From Pseudomonas chlororaphis subsp. piscium (GTDB lineage Bacteria; Pseudomonadota; Gammaproteobacteria; Pseudomonadales; Pseudomonadaceae): DNA of 64,000 nt. Under the pieces are notes generated by a model, which ran no database searches, was not told the DNA's origin, and saw nothing but the letters and a program-made list of their open reading frames with translations. Shown in pieces: positions 53,836-63,383 of this stretch (its first letter is position 1; the number at the start of each line of letters is the position of its first letter). Both the position numbers and the translations under genes were made by a program. The stretch spans positions 1,798,001 through 1,862,000 of the forward strand of contig NZ_CP027707.1 in the NCBI RefSeq assembly GCF_003850345.1, read 5' to 3'.

Positions 53836-55824
53836 ATGACATCCGCAATCTTCATTCCCGAGCTCGGCCATCTGGCGATGATCCTGGCCCTGTGTTTTGC
53901 CCTGGTCCAGGCCGTGGTGCCGCTGCTCGGCGCCTGGCGCGGCGACCGCCTGTGGATGGGCCTGGCGCAGCCCGCGGCCTGGGGCCAGTTCGCCTTTCTT
54001 GCGTTCGCCTTCGGCTGCCTGACCTACGCCTTCATGGTCGATGATTTCTCGGTGGCCTATGTCGCCAGCAACTCCAACAGCGCCTTGCCCTGGTACTACA
54101 AGTTCAGCGCGGTGTGGGGCGCCCACGAGGGCTCGTTGCTGCTCTGGGCGCTGATCCTCGGTGGCTGGACCTTCGCCGTGTCGGTGTTCTCCCGGCAGTT
54201 GCCGCAAGTGATGCTGGCGCGGGTGCTGGCGGTGATGGGCATGATCAGCACCGGCTTCCTGCTGTTCCTGATCGTCACCTCCAACCCCTTCGCGCGGATT
54301 CTGCCGCAGGTGCCCGGCGATGGCCGCGACCTCAACCCGCTGCTGCAGGACATCGGCCTGATCGTGCACCCGCCGATGCTCTACATGGGCTATGTCGGTT
54401 TCTCCGTGGCCTTCGCCTTCGCCATCGCCGCGCTGCTCGGCGGTCGCCTGGACGCGGCCTGGGCGCGCTGGTCGCGGCCCTGGACCATAGTCGCCTGGGC
54501 ATTCCTCGGCATCGGTATCACCCTCGGCTCCTGGTGGGCCTACTACGAACTCGGCTGGGGCGGCTGGTGGTTCTGGGACCCGGTGGAAAACGCCTCGTTC
54601 ATGCCTTGGCTGGTGGGCACCGCATTGATCCACTCGCTGGCGGTTACCGAGAAGCGCGGTGTGTTCAAGAGCTGGACCGTGTTGCTGGCCATCGCCGCGT
54701 TCTCCCTGAGCCTGCTGGGGACCTTCCTGGTGCGTTCCGGGGTGCTGACCTCGGTCCACGCCTTCGCCTCGGACCCCGAGCGCGGCGTGTTCATCCTGAT
54801 TTTCCTGCTGTTCGTGGTCGGCGGTTCGCTGACCCTGTTCGCCCTGCGCGCGCCGGTGGTCAAGAGCCAGGTCGGCTTCAACCTGTGGTCGCGGGAAACC
54901 CTGCTGCTGGGCAACAACCTGGTGCTGGTGGTGGCCGCCTCGATGATCCTGCTGGGTACCCTGTACCCGCTGGTGCTGGACGCCCTGACCGGAGCCAAGC
55001 TGTCGGTCGGCCCGCCGTACTTCAACGCGCTGTTCATCCCGCTGATGGCGCTGCTGATGGTGGTGATGGCGGTCGGTGTGGTAGTGCGCTGGAAAGACAC
55101 CCCGGTCAAATGGCTGGTGAGCATGCTGACCCCGGTACTGCTGGGCAGCGCCGCGCTGGCGGTGGTGGCCGGTATCGCCTACGGCGACTTCAACTGGGCG
55201 GTACTGGCGACCTTCATGCTGGCGGCCTGGGTATTGCTCGCCGGGGTCCGCGACATCTTCGACAAGACCCGCCACAAAGGCCTGATCAAGGGCCTGCCAG
55301 GCCTGACCCGCAGCTACTGGGGCATGCAGCTGGCGCACCTGGGCATCGCGGTCTGCGCCCTGGGCGTGGTGCTGTCGAGCCAGAACAGCGCCGAGCGCGA
55401 CCTGCGCCTGGAGCCGGGCGAGTCCATGGACCTGGCCGGTTATCACTTCGTGTTCGAGGGCGCCAAGCATTTCGAAGGCCCCAACTTCACCTCCGACAAG
55501 GGCACGGTGCGGGTGGTCCGCGACGGTAAGGAAGTTGCCGTGCTGCACCCGGAAAAACGCCTCTACACGGTACAGAACTCGGTGATGACCGAGGCCGGGA
55601 TCGACGCCGGTTTCACCCGTGACCTCTACGTCGCCCTCGGCGAGCCGCTGGGCGATGGCGCCTGGGCCGTGCGCGTACACGTGAAACCCTTCGTGCGCTG
55701 GATCTGGTTCGGCGGCCTGCTCACCGGTTTCGGTGGCCTGCTGGCGGCCCTCGACCGGCGTTATCGGGTCAAGGTGAAAACCCGGGTGCGCGAAGCCCTG
55801 GGCATGACAGGAGCCACTGCATGA
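53836..55824 (+). CDS. ccmF: haem lyase subunit CcmF
   Basis: CcmF, with CcmH and CcmI, attaches haem to apocytochrome c. The 662-residue protein has about fifteen membrane segments and the haem-binding WWD motif GWGGWWFWDPVENASFMPW. Conserved histidines include those in IVHPPMLYMGYVG and GAHEGSLLLWA. The length matches the family. It starts 3 bp after ccmE and overlaps ccmG by ATGA. Confidence 0.97.
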   Translation: MTSAIFIPELGHLAMILALCFALVQAVVPLLGAWRGDRLWMGLAQPAAWGQFAFLAFAFGCLTYAFMVDDFSVAYVASNSNSALPWYYKFSAVWGAHEGSLLLWALILGGWTFAVSVFSRQLPQVMLARVLAVMGMISTGFLLFLIVTSNPFARILPQVPGDGRDLNPLLQDIGLIVHPPMLYMGYVGFSVAFAFAIAALLGGRLDAAWARWSRPWTIVAWAFLGIGITLGSWWAYYELGWGGWWFWDPVENASFMPWLVGTALIHSLAVTEKRGVFKSWTVLLAIAAFSLSLLGTFLVRSGVLTSVHAFASDPERGVFILIFLLFVVGGSLTLFALRAPVVKSQVGFNLWSRETLLLGNNLVLVVAASMILLGTLYPLVLDALTGAKLSVGPPYFNALFIPLMALLMVVMAVGVVVRWKDTPVKWLVSMLTPVLLGSAALAVVAGIAYGDFNWAVLATFMLAAWVLLAGVRDIFDKTRHKGLIKGLPGLTRSYWGMQLAHLGIAVCALGVVLSSQNSAERDLRLEPGESMDLAGYHFVFEGAKHFEGPNFTSDKGTVRVVRDGKEVAVLHPEKRLYTVQNSVMTEAGIDAGFTRDLYVALGEPLGDGAWAVRVHVKPFVRWIWFGGLLTGFGGLLAALDRRYRVKVKTRVREALGMTGATA

Positions 55825-56357
55825 GACGCTGGATAATGTTGTTGCCGCTGGCGCTGTTCCTGCTGGTGGCGGTGTTCCTGTACCGCGGGCTGTACCTGGA
55901 CCCGGCCGAGCTGCCGTCGGCGATGATCGACAAGCCGTTCCCGGAGTTCTCCCTGCCGTCGGTGCAGGGCGACAAGACCCTGACCCGCGCCGACCTGCTG
56001 GGCAAGCCGGCGCTGGTCAACGTCTGGGGCACCTGGTGCATTTCCTGCCGGGTCGAGCACCCGGTGCTGAACAAGCTGGCGCAGCAGGGCGTGAACATCT
56101 ATGGCGTCAACTACAAGGACGTCAACGCCGACGCCCTGAAGTGGCTGGCCGAGTTCCACAACCCTTACCAGCTGGATATCCGCGACGAGGAGGGCACCCT
56201 GGGCCTGAACCTCGGGGTGTACGGCGCGCCGGAAACCTTCTTCATCGACGCCAAGGGCATCATCCGCGACAAATACGTCGGGGTGATCGACGAAACGGTG
56301 TGGCGCGAGAAGCTGGCCGCCAAGTATCAGGCCCTGGCCGATGAGGCCAAGCCATGA
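55821..56357 (+). CDS. ccmG: thiol:disulfide interchange protein CcmG (DsbE)
   Basis: CcmG reduces the cysteines of apocytochrome c or CcmH in the periplasm. The 178-residue protein has an N-terminal membrane anchor (about 5-24) and a thioredoxin fold with the active-site pair C73 and C76 in GTWCISCRVEH. The CcmG-typical GVYGAPETFFIDAKG is present. The dipeptide between the cysteines (Ile-Ser) is less usual than Pro-containing versions. Confidence 0.96.
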   Translation: MRRWIMLLPLALFLLVAVFLYRGLYLDPAELPSAMIDKPFPEFSLPSVQGDKTLTRADLLGKPALVNVWGTWCISCRVEHPVLNKLAQQGVNIYGVNYKDVNADALKWLAEFHNPYQLDIRDEEGTLGLNLGVYGAPETFFIDAKGIIRDKYVGVIDETVWREKLAAKYQALADEAKP

Positions 56358-56824
56358 AGCGCTGGCTGGCCGCGGCCGTCCTGGGCCTGAGCATCGCCGG
56401 CGTGGCCCACGCCGCGATCGATACCTACGAGTTCGCCAACGACGCCGAGCGCGAGCGTTTTCGCGAACTGACCAAAGAACTGCGGTGCCCCAAGTGCCAG
56501 AACCAGGATATCGCCGACTCCAATGCGCCGATCGCCGCGGACTTGCGCAAGGAGATCTTCCGTATGCTCGGCGAAGGCAAGGACAACCAGCAGATCATCG
56601 ACTTCATGGTCGACCGCTATGGCGACTTCGTGCGCTACAAGCCGGCCCTGACCGGCAAGACCGCCTTGCTCTGGTTCGGCCCCGCCGGCCTGCTGCTGGG
56701 TGGTGTGGTGATCATCGCCGTGATCGTCCGGCGTCGGCGCGTAGAGCGCAGCGACAGCCCGAGCACACTTTCCGCCGAGGAGCGTCAGCGCCTCGACCAA
56801 CTGTTGGATAAAGACCACGAATGA
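56354..56824 (+). CDS. ccmH: cytochrome c maturation protein CcmH (CycL)
   Basis: CcmH presents reduced thiols for haem attachment. The 156-residue protein has a signal peptide (about 1-20, ending AHA), the redox motif [14 protein letters not shown] with C45 and C48, and a C-terminal membrane segment (about 105-125). A short basic tail follows. It is the short form, without the TPR domain, which is the separate ccmI gene. Both ends overlap neighbouring genes. Confidence 0.96.
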   Translation: MKRWLAAAVLGLSIAGVAHAAIDTYEFANDAERERFRELTKELRCPKCQNQDIADSNAPIAADLRKEIFRMLGEGKDNQQIIDFMVDRYGDFVRYKPALTGKTALLWFGPAGLLLGGVVIIAVIVRRRRVERSDSPSTLSAEERQRLDQLLDKDHE

Positions 56825-58023
56825 TTGATTTCTGGCTCGCCGCAGGCCTGCTGCTCCTGGTAGCCCTGAGTTTTCTGCTGATCCCGGTTCTACGCGGCCG
56901 TCGCGCCCAGCGTGAAGAGGATCGTACCGCGCTGAACGTGGCGCTTTATCAAGAACGCGTGGCCGAGCTGCAAGGCCAGCAGGCCGAAGGCGTGCTCAGC
57001 GCCGAGCAGATGGACAGCGGCCGCGCCGAAGCCGCGCGCGAACTGCTGGCCGACACCGAGGGCGCGGAACCGGCCCGGGTATCGCGTCTGGGCAAACCGT
57101 TGCCATTGCTGGCGGCGCTGCTGGTGCCGCTATTGGGCCTGGGCCTGTACCTGCATTTCGGCGCCAGCGACAAGGTCGAGCTGACCCGTGAATTCGCCCA
57201 GGCCCCGCAATCCATGGAAGAGATGACCCGCCGCCTCGAACGTGCCGTCGCTGCCCAGCCGGATTCCGCCGAGGGCCTGTACTTCCTCGGTCGTGCCTAC
57301 ATGGCCCAGGAGCGCCCGGCGGACGCGGCGAAGATCTTCGAGCGCACCGTGGCCCTGGCCGGCCGCCAGCCGGAACTGCTCGGCCAGTGGGCGCAGGCGC
57401 AGTACTTCGCCGACGGCAAGCAGTGGTCGGACAAGGTCCAGGCCCTGACCGACGAAGCGCTGAAGGCCGATCCGAAGGAAGTCACCAGCCTCGGCCTGCT
57501 GGGGATCGCCGCCTTTGAAGGCGAGCGTTATCAAGAGGCCATCGATTACTGGAACCGCCTGCTGGCGCAACTGCCGGCGGACGACAACTCGCGCGCCGCG
57601 CTGCAGGGCGGTATCGACCGGGCGACCGAGAAGCTGCTGGCCAGCGGTGGCAAAGTGGCCCAGGCGCCCGCGCCCAAGGCCGCCGCGCTGCTCAAGGTGC
57701 GCGTCGACCTGGCCGCCGATCTGAAAGCCAAGGTGCAGCCGGGCGATAGCGTGTTCATCTTCGCCCGTGCCACCTCCGGGCCGCCGGCGCCGCTGGCGGC
57801 CAAGCGCCTGACGGTGGCCGACCTGCCGGTGACGGTGGAGCTGGGGGATGCCGACGCGATGATGCCGCAGTTGAAACTGTCGAACTTCCCGGAAGTCCAA
57901 CTGGTTGCGCGCATTTCTCGCGCCGGCCAACCGACGGCCGGCGAGTGGGTCGGTCGCAGCAAGCCTCTGGCCAGCAGCACCACCGCGCCGCAACAACTGA
58001 CCATCGACAGCCCGGATAAATAA
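56821..58023 (+). CDS. ccmI: cytochrome c maturation TPR protein CcmI (CycH)
   Basis: CcmI binds the C-terminus of apocytochrome c and hands it to CcmF/CcmH. The 400-residue protein has two N-terminal membrane segments (about 3-22 and 92-112) with a leucine-rich cytoplasmic loop between them. TPR repeats (about 130-260; [24 protein letters not shown] as pattern) and a C-terminal periplasmic beta domain (about 285-395) follow. It ends the ccm operon. Confidence 0.95.
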   Translation: MIDFWLAAGLLLLVALSFLLIPVLRGRRAQREEDRTALNVALYQERVAELQGQQAEGVLSAEQMDSGRAEAARELLADTEGAEPARVSRLGKPLPLLAALLVPLLGLGLYLHFGASDKVELTREFAQAPQSMEEMTRRLERAVAAQPDSAEGLYFLGRAYMAQERPADAAKIFERTVALAGRQPELLGQWAQAQYFADGKQWSDKVQALTDEALKADPKEVTSLGLLGIAAFEGERYQEAIDYWNRLLAQLPADDNSRAALQGGIDRATEKLLASGGKVAQAPAPKAAALLKVRVDLAADLKAKVQPGDSVFIFARATSGPPAPLAAKRLTVADLPVTVELGDADAMMPQLKLSNFPEVQLVARISRAGQPTAGEWVGRSKPLASSTTAPQQLTIDSPDK

Positions 58024-58034
58024 GAGACGCCGCC

Positions 58035-58439
58035 ATGACCGCCATTGCCCGCATCACCCTGTTAACACTGGTCCTGGGGTTGAGCGCCTGTGCGGTCCAG
58101 GAGCCAGCGCCGCCTGGCACTCTGCCACCAATTCCGCCTGCGCAGCCCAGCACCAAGCCGACGCCGCCAAGCACCCCGAGCAAACCTTCCACGCCGATCA
58201 AGCCGGCCAAGCCGTTGCCGCGCACTTCCGCGAGCTTTGCGCCGCCGCCGGGTGGCAACAGCCACTGGGATCCGCGCCTGGGCGTCTATGTGCTGGATAA
58301 CCAGACCAACACCTTCTACCGCCAGCGCACCTACTACCGCTGGAACAACGGCTGGAGCCGCTCCATCAGCCCCGACGGGCCATGGGAAGAGACCGATATC
58401 CACGGCGTGCCGTCGGGGCTGGGGCGCCAGTTCCAGTAA
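58035..58439 (+). CDS. small proline-rich lipoprotein
   Basis: The 134-residue protein has a lipoprotein signal (about 1-18) with lipobox LSAC. A Pro/Thr/Lys linker (about 22-65) follows, then a short globular domain (about 70-134) with WDPRLGVYVLDNQTNTFYRQRTYYRWNNGW-type aromatic residues (pattern). It is not assigned to a characterised family. It lies 11 bp after ccmI and could be co-transcribed, but a role in cytochrome maturation is not implied by its sequence. It probably sits in the outer membrane or periplasm. Confidence 0.8.
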   Translation: MTAIARITLLTLVLGLSACAVQEPAPPGTLPPIPPAQPSTKPTPPSTPSKPSTPIKPAKPLPRTSASFAPPPGGNSHWDPRLGVYVLDNQTNTFYRQRTYYRWNNGWSRSISPDGPWEETDIHGVPSGLGRQFQ

Positions 58440-58538
58440 ACGGCTACCACTGAGCGGACCGCGGGCGGGTCCGTTCAAGCAGCAGGGTGGATGGCCGATA
58501 CACCAGGGTGTTCCTGAGTATCGCCATCCGAGCGCCCG

Positions 58539-59681
58539 ATGAAGAAAAGCCTGAACAAACCCTATTTCGCGCCCATGGCCGTCTGGCTCTGTGTTGTCGC
58601 TGTCCTGCTCGCCCTGTATGGCTTCGCCGATGTCGAAGTACCGCAGCTGATCTACCTATCCCTGGCGCCGGTGTACCTGCTGGTGCTGTTCATTTTCCTC
58701 TACTACTTCTTCTGCTGGAGCTTTATCTCGGTCTTTCCCCTGGGCGAGATCGGCTGGAAGCGGGTGGACTACGGCTGGCTGCTGCTGGCGTCGCTGGCGC
58801 TGATCAGCGAGACCCAGAGCGTCAGGACCGAATGGTTCCAGAGCGACTATCGATTGGCCGAATCCCATCAGGCCTCGACCCGCCAACGCATCAAGACCGA
58901 AATCGATGACCTGGTGGGTCAGGAACACTGCCGCACCGCATCGACCCTCTATAGCGCCCCTGATGCCGCGCAGGTGAATGAACTCTGTCAGCGTTTTGCG
59001 CCACTGGGCAGAACGCCTGAAGGTAGGCTCTCGGATCTCGCGGTGGGGAAAGTGTATGGAGCGCTGGAAGAGGTGCGCGCCGGCTATTCGGCAGAGCCCG
59101 TGGTGATCTGGCTTGACCGGCTCAAGGAAAGTTTTGGCGATCTTGAAAAGGATCGTAACGAGGTACACAGGCTATACAAGCTGACCCGCGCCAGCAACGC
59201 CGAGACGGTCTATCGCTACTTCGTTCCGGTATTGCTGGTGTTCGCCCTGGCCCTGCGAGCCTCGAAGGTCACCGGCGAAGTGCTGCTCAAGGCCCCGCGC
59301 AAACGCAAGGTGTGGATGATCATCAACCGGCGCATGGTGATCGACGGCCTGGGGTTTGTCCGCGGTGCCCGCAGCCGCTTCGACGAAGCGCTGCGCAACT
59401 GGCGCGTGGCGAAGTGGGACGTGGTGCACCTGGCCTGTCCGTTCCTGCCCGAGGTCAGCGCCCAGGACACCCGGGTCGCGGTGGCGCCGGGGTTCTATGA
59501 AAACGAGTTCCAGCTGGCGTCTGTCAGTGCTTTCGAGCAGTGCGGCTTCGTCGAGTGGGCGGCCAGGCAGTCGATCGAGACTCTGTACCTGGTGGGCGAG
59601 ACCGACCTGGCGCTGATCGAGCGGGTGCGCCAGTGGGGCGAGACGGCCAAGGTCGAAGTGCTGGTGCGCGAGCGGATCTGA
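58539..59681 (+). CDS. hypothetical membrane protein
   Basis: I do not recognise this 380-residue protein. Two or three N-terminal membrane segments (about 12-30, 36-62 and perhaps 72-90) are followed by a periplasmic or cytoplasmic helical region (about 95-220). Another hydrophobic stretch YFVPVLLVFALALRAS (about 228-243) and a C-terminal domain (about 255-380) come next. The C-terminal domain has alternating hydrophobic strands (WDVVHLACPFLPEVS, IETLYLVGETDLALIERV), resembling a small alpha/beta fold. Two cysteines at CRTAS and CQRF are spaced in the middle region. It stands between the ccm operon and a convergent LysR gene. Confidence 0.72.
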   Translation: MKKSLNKPYFAPMAVWLCVVAVLLALYGFADVEVPQLIYLSLAPVYLLVLFIFLYYFFCWSFISVFPLGEIGWKRVDYGWLLLASLALISETQSVRTEWFQSDYRLAESHQASTRQRIKTEIDDLVGQEHCRTASTLYSAPDAAQVNELCQRFAPLGRTPEGRLSDLAVGKVYGALEEVRAGYSAEPVVIWLDRLKESFGDLEKDRNEVHRLYKLTRASNAETVYRYFVPVLLVFALALRASKVTGEVLLKAPRKRKVWMIINRRMVIDGLGFVRGARSRFDEALRNWRVAKWDVVHLACPFLPEVSAQDTRVAVAPGFYENEFQLASVSAFEQCGFVEWAARQSIETLYLVGETDLALIERVRQWGETAKVEVLVRERI

Positions 59682-59700
59682 ATCCGCCGCGGACCTCGGC

Positions 59701-60603
59701 TCAGTCTTGGGCGTCTGGCCCGGGGCTGGCCAGCTGCTGCTGGACAAACTCGACGAAAGCCCGGGCCTTGGCGCTGGTCAGCCGCCCAGTGGGAAACACC
59801 GCCCATAGCTCCTGCCGGGGCAGCGTCCAGTCCGGCATCGCCTCGCGCACCGCGCCGCTGGCCAGCTCGGGAGCGAACATCCATTGCGAGGCCATGGTCA
59901 GCCCCTGGTGGGCCAGCACCGATTCGCGCAGCCCCTCCGCGGCGCTGACGCGAATCCGCCCGCGGACCGTCACCGACTGCTGTTCGTCACCCCGTTCGAA
60001 GCGCCAGTGGGCACCGCCGCCGAGGCTGTAGATGATCGCCTGGTGCTTGCCCAGGTCGGCGGGGCAGGCAGGTTCGCCATGTCGGGCGAAGTAGTCCGGG
60101 GTGGCCAGCACCACGCGCCGGCATTCGCCGATCCGCCGCGCGGTCAGCCCGGAGTCGCTCAAGGGCCCCATGCGCAGGGCGACGTCGATGCCGGCCTCCA
60201 CCAGATTGATATTGCGGTCATCCAGCACCACGTCGATGTCGAGGTCGGGATGGCGGTCGAGGAAGGTCCCCAGGTGCGGCACGATATGCAGGCGGGCGAA
60301 GGTCACCGCGGCGCAGATCCGCAGCGTACCGCTGAGCCCCGAACCAGCCCCGCGCGCCGCGAGATCGGCTTCGTCGGCCTCTTCGAGGGCCCGCCTGGCG
60401 CGCTCGAAAAAGGCCATGCCGGCTTCGGTGGGCGTCAGGCCGCGGGTCGAGCGCAGCAACAGCCGTACCGCCAGCCGCGCCTCCAGCTGGGCGATGGTTT
60501 TCGATACGGCCGGCTGGCCGATATCCAGACGTCGGGCGGCGGCCGAGAACGAGCCGCTTTCCACCACATGAACGAAGGTTTGCATGGCTGCCAGTCGGTC
60601 CAT
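59701..60603 (-). CDS. LysR-family transcriptional regulator
   Basis: The 300-residue protein has an N-terminal winged helix-turn-helix (about 1-60; FVHVVESGSFSAAARRLDIGQPAVSKTI as pattern) and a substrate-binding domain (about 90-295) of the periplasmic-binding fold. The start MDRLAAMQTF has GGAGT upstream; a longer frame adds 23 residues without similarity. It lies directly downstream of, and in the same direction as, the MFS gene (68-bp gap), so it probably controls that transporter. The effector is unknown. Confidence 0.9.
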   Translation of the reverse strand: MDRLAAMQTFVHVVESGSFSAAARRLDIGQPAVSKTIAQLEARLAVRLLLRSTRGLTPTEAGMAFFERARRALEEADEADLAARGAGSGLSGTLRICAAVTFARLHIVPHLGTFLDRHPDLDIDVVLDDRNINLVEAGIDVALRMGPLSDSGLTARRIGECRRVVLATPDYFARHGEPACPADLGKHQAIIYSLGGGAHWRFERGDEQQSVTVRGRIRVSAAEGLRESVLAHQGLTMASQWMFAPELASGAVREAMPDWTLPRQELWAVFPTGRLTSAKARAFVEFVQQQLASPGPDAQD

Positions 60604-60671
60604 CGAGACTCCTTGTGTTTGAACGATCGAGCATGGCCCCCGGTTTTGCGACCCAAGGGGACCAGGATGCA

Positions 60672-61880
60672 TCAGGCCGTAACGGGCAGGGCCTTCTGCG
60701 AGGTGCCCAGGAAACGCAGCAGGGCCAGCAGCGGCAAGGCACTGCCGACGCCGACTATACCCAGCCAGCCGGCGTGTTCGTACACCGCGCTGGCAATCGA
60801 CGAGCCGACGGCGCCGCCAATGAAGATGCTGGTCATGTACAGCGCGTTGAGGCGGCCGCGGCTATGGGCATCGAGGGCGTAGACCGCGCGCTGGCCGAGG
60901 ACCATGTTCATCTGCACGCAGAAATCCAGGAGCACGCCGGTCACCGCCAGGCCGATGACGCTGTAGGCCGGGTGGATAAAGGCTGGCAGGAAACTCAGGG
61001 CGGCGAACAGCATGGCCAGCAACGAGGCGCCGCGGGTGTGGCCGGCGTCCGCCAGGCGCCCGCTGATGGGCGCGGCGATGGCGCCGATGGCCCCGACCAG
61101 GGCGAACAGGGCGATCTGGCTTTGCGACAGGCCGTGGTTGCGCGCCAGTTCCAGCGGCACCGCGGTCCAGAACAGGCTGAAAGTGGCGAACAGGCAGGCC
61201 TGGTAAAACGCCCGCTGACGCAGCACCGGTTGCTGGCGCAGCAGGCTGCCCAGCGAGCGCAGCAACTGGCCGTAAGTGGCACTGTGGGCAGGCTGGCGCT
61301 TGGGCACGGTCAGCAGCAGGACCACACTGATGGCGGCCATCAGCACGGCGGCGGCGATAAACATGGCGCGCCAGCCGAAGAGGTCGGCCACCACGCTGGA
61401 CACCGGACGCGCCAGCAGGATGCCCAGCAGCAGGCCGCCCATGATGCCGCCGACCACCCGGCCGCGGGACTCCTCCGGCGTCAGGTGCGCGGCCAGGGGA
61501 ATCAGGATCTGTACCGACACCGAGCTGAAGCCGATCAGCAGCGAGACCAGCAGAAAGGCATTGGGCTGCTCGGTGAACGCGGCGCCCAGCAGGCTGGCGA
61601 TGGCCACCAGGCTGGTGAGGATCATCAGCCGGCGGTTTTCCAGCAGGTCGCCCAGGGGCACCAGGAAGAACAGGCCCAGGGCATAGCCGATCTGGGTCAG
61701 GGACACGATCAGGCTGGCCATGGTGCTGCTCAGGCCGATGTCCGGGGCGATCAGCTCGATGATCGGCTGGGCGTAGTAGATGTTGGCGACTATGGCGCCG
61801 CAGCAGAAGGCGAACAGCAGCACCATGCCGCGGGTCATGGTCGTGGTGGCGGCAGGCAGCCCCTGGGGGGTGGAAGTCAT
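60672..61880 (-). CDS. MFS transporter, DHA1-like
   Basis: The 402-residue protein has twelve predicted membrane segments and the MFS signature loop GYALGLFFLVPLGDLLENRRL between segments 2 and 3 (a variant of the GxLaDrxGrk motif). The second half has ALVGAIGAIAAPISGRLAD. The size and pattern fit proton-driven drug or metabolite exporters of the DHA1 group. The ATG giving MTSTPQGLP after GAGAA is chosen over a start 28 codons earlier. The substrate cannot be predicted. The adjoining LysR gene suggests regulation by a small aromatic or organic ligand. Confidence 0.9.
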   Translation of the reverse strand: MTSTPQGLPAATTTMTRGMVLLFAFCCGAIVANIYYAQPIIELIAPDIGLSSTMASLIVSLTQIGYALGLFFLVPLGDLLENRRLMILTSLVAIASLLGAAFTEQPNAFLLVSLLIGFSSVSVQILIPLAAHLTPEESRGRVVGGIMGGLLLGILLARPVSSVVADLFGWRAMFIAAAVLMAAISVVLLLTVPKRQPAHSATYGQLLRSLGSLLRQQPVLRQRAFYQACLFATFSLFWTAVPLELARNHGLSQSQIALFALVGAIGAIAAPISGRLADAGHTRGASLLAMLFAALSFLPAFIHPAYSVIGLAVTGVLLDFCVQMNMVLGQRAVYALDAHSRGRLNALYMTSIFIGGAVGSSIASAVYEHAGWLGIVGVGSALPLLALLRFLGTSQKALPVTA

Positions 61881-62040
61881 GGCGATTCTCGTGGCAGCGA
61901 AAGGGATGCGGGCGAGGCTAAGGGGCTGGCCCGTGACGCGGTAGAAGCTGACGAGCGATAGCATTCATGCCGTGCAGGAATAAATGCCTGGCGAGACCGG
62001 CGCAGAGCGGCAGATGACGACCGGCATCGCGCTGCGATGA

Positions 62041-62056
62041 TACATTTACTTACATT
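62041..62056. promoter_or_regulatory. direct repeat TACATT with 10-bp period
   Basis: TACATT occurs at 62041-62046 and again at 62051-62056, one helical turn apart, in an AT-rich patch of the 265-bp gap between divergent genes. Such spacing is typical of binding sites for OmpR-family response regulators. No such regulator gene is in the window. Confidence 0.3.
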
Positions 62057-62145
62057 CAGTTCGATAGCTCGCTTATTGTTCCGCGGACGCTGGAGTGCTT
62101 TCGTTTCGACGTCTGTGCCACCTTTCATCACAGGAAGCCCGTCCC

Positions 62146-62775
62146 ATGAATCTGTGTCTTCGCCGCCTGCTCGGCGGTGTTCAAGCGATCACCCTCGGCG
62201 CACTGCTGCTGGCCGGCCCGGCCCAGGCCCAGGACGCGCCGGGCATGCGCATCGGCGTGCGCGGGGAAATCACCAGCATCGCCGGCGACGCGGTGCGAGT
62301 GCACGTCAACAGCGGCGAGAACGTCACCATCAACCTCACGCCACAGACCCAGGTCCGCGCCGTGACCCTGGCCAATATCGAGGACATCAAGCCCGGCAGC
62401 TACATAGGTTCGGCCGCAGTTCCCCAGGCCGATGGCAGCCTCAAGGCGCTGGAGGTCCATGTGTTTCCACCGCAGATGGCCGGCACCGGCGACGGTCATC
62501 GGCCCTTCGACCTGGTCAAGGGCAGCAGCATGACCAACGGCAGCGTCGGCGACCTGGTGGTGAGCAACGGCCGGACCCTGACCGTCAACTACAAGGGCGG
62601 CCAGCAGAGGATCCTGGTGCCGGACGACGTGCCCATCGTCAACCTGGTGCCGGGCGACCGCAGCCTGCTCAAGGCCGGGGTCAAGGTGGTGATGTTCGTG
62701 TCCCAGAGCGCGGACGGCACCCTCACCGCGCAGTCGATCTCCGCCGGCAAGGATGGGGTGACGCCGCCGATGTAG
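62146..62775 (+). CDS. secreted DUF5666-like protein
   Basis: The 209-residue protein has a signal peptide (about 1-28, ending AQAQD). Two or more repeated small beta domains follow with VRGEITSIAGDAVRVHV, TVNYKGGQQRILVP and a DLVVSNGRTLTVNY segment, a pattern seen in DUF5666 proteins. It should be periplasmic. The function is unknown. The ATG after AGGAAG is chosen. A TACATT direct repeat 90 bp upstream may be part of its control. Confidence 0.75.
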   Translation: MNLCLRRLLGGVQAITLGALLLAGPAQAQDAPGMRIGVRGEITSIAGDAVRVHVNSGENVTINLTPQTQVRAVTLANIEDIKPGSYIGSAAVPQADGSLKALEVHVFPPQMAGTGDGHRPFDLVKGSSMTNGSVGDLVVSNGRTLTVNYKGGQQRILVPDDVPIVNLVPGDRSLLKAGVKVVMFVSQSADGTLTAQSISAGKDGVTPPM

Positions 62776-62880
62776 CTGTCGGGTTGTTACGTTGCCAGGT
62801 GTTTCAACGGCCTGGTTTCGGATGGCCTTGGGCAGGGGCTTGGTTTAGGGTTTCCGGTCGTCTATCGCAGCGGAGTTCCC

Positions 62881-63330
62881 ATGCATAAATCAGTCTTCAA
62901 TCCGCCCAGTGTCTTCAATTCCATGCAGTACGGTTTCAGCCAGGCCGTGGAGGTGCGCGGTGGGCGGCGCCTGCTGCTGTCCGGCCAGGTGGGGGTCGAT
63001 GAGCGCGAGGTCTGCGTCGGCCCGGGGCTGCAGGAGCAGACCGAGCAGAGTTTCGACAATATCGCCCGGGTCCTGGCGGCGGCGGGCGGCGACCTGAGCC
63101 ACGTGGTCATGCTGCGGATCTACATCGCCGAAGCGGCCCGCGAGCAGCAGGAGCAGATCAGCCAGGTGCTGTTGCAGCGTTTCCCCCAGCAGCCACCGGC
63201 GTCCTCGTGGATCATCGTCAGTGGCCTGTCCCTGCCCGAGTGGCTGATCGAGGTCGAGGCGGAGGCGATGTTGCCGGAGCTGCACGAGGTTCGGGGCGCC
63301 GCGTTGGTGGATGTGGCCGCCGGGCTTTAG
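62881..63330 (+). CDS. RidA (YjgF/YER057c) family protein
   Basis: RidA-family proteins hydrolyse reactive enamine/imine intermediates from PLP enzymes, or act in related degradation steps. The 149-residue protein has the trimeric RidA core with LLLSGQVGVDE, QTEQSFDNIARVLAAAGGDLSHVVMLRIYI (pattern; R near 82 is the substrate-contacting residue position) and LIEVEAEAML near the C-terminus. The N-terminus differs from the housekeeping RidA, so it is probably a specialised member. A two-way terminator follows. Confidence 0.88.
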   Translation: MHKSVFNPPSVFNSMQYGFSQAVEVRGGRRLLLSGQVGVDEREVCVGPGLQEQTEQSFDNIARVLAAAGGDLSHVVMLRIYIAEAAREQQEQISQVLLQRFPQQPPASSWIIVSGLSLPEWLIEVEAEAMLPELHEVRGAALVDVAAGL

Positions 63331-63338
63331 GCGCCAGC

Positions 63339-63372
63339 AATAAAAAAGCGACCTGAGGGTCGCTTTTTTATT
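63339..63372. terminator. bidirectional terminator
   Basis: AATAAAAAAGCGACC pairs with GGGTCGCTTTTTTATT around a TGA loop, giving T-runs on both strands. It lies between the convergent RidA-family gene and the sulfate-binding protein gene. Confidence 0.92.
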
Positions 63373-63383
63373 GGGTCGGTTGG

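Noticed and set aside
53413..55680. 755-codon open frame opposite ccmF
   Set aside because: Antisense shadow of ccmE/ccmF caused by codon bias. No domain features.
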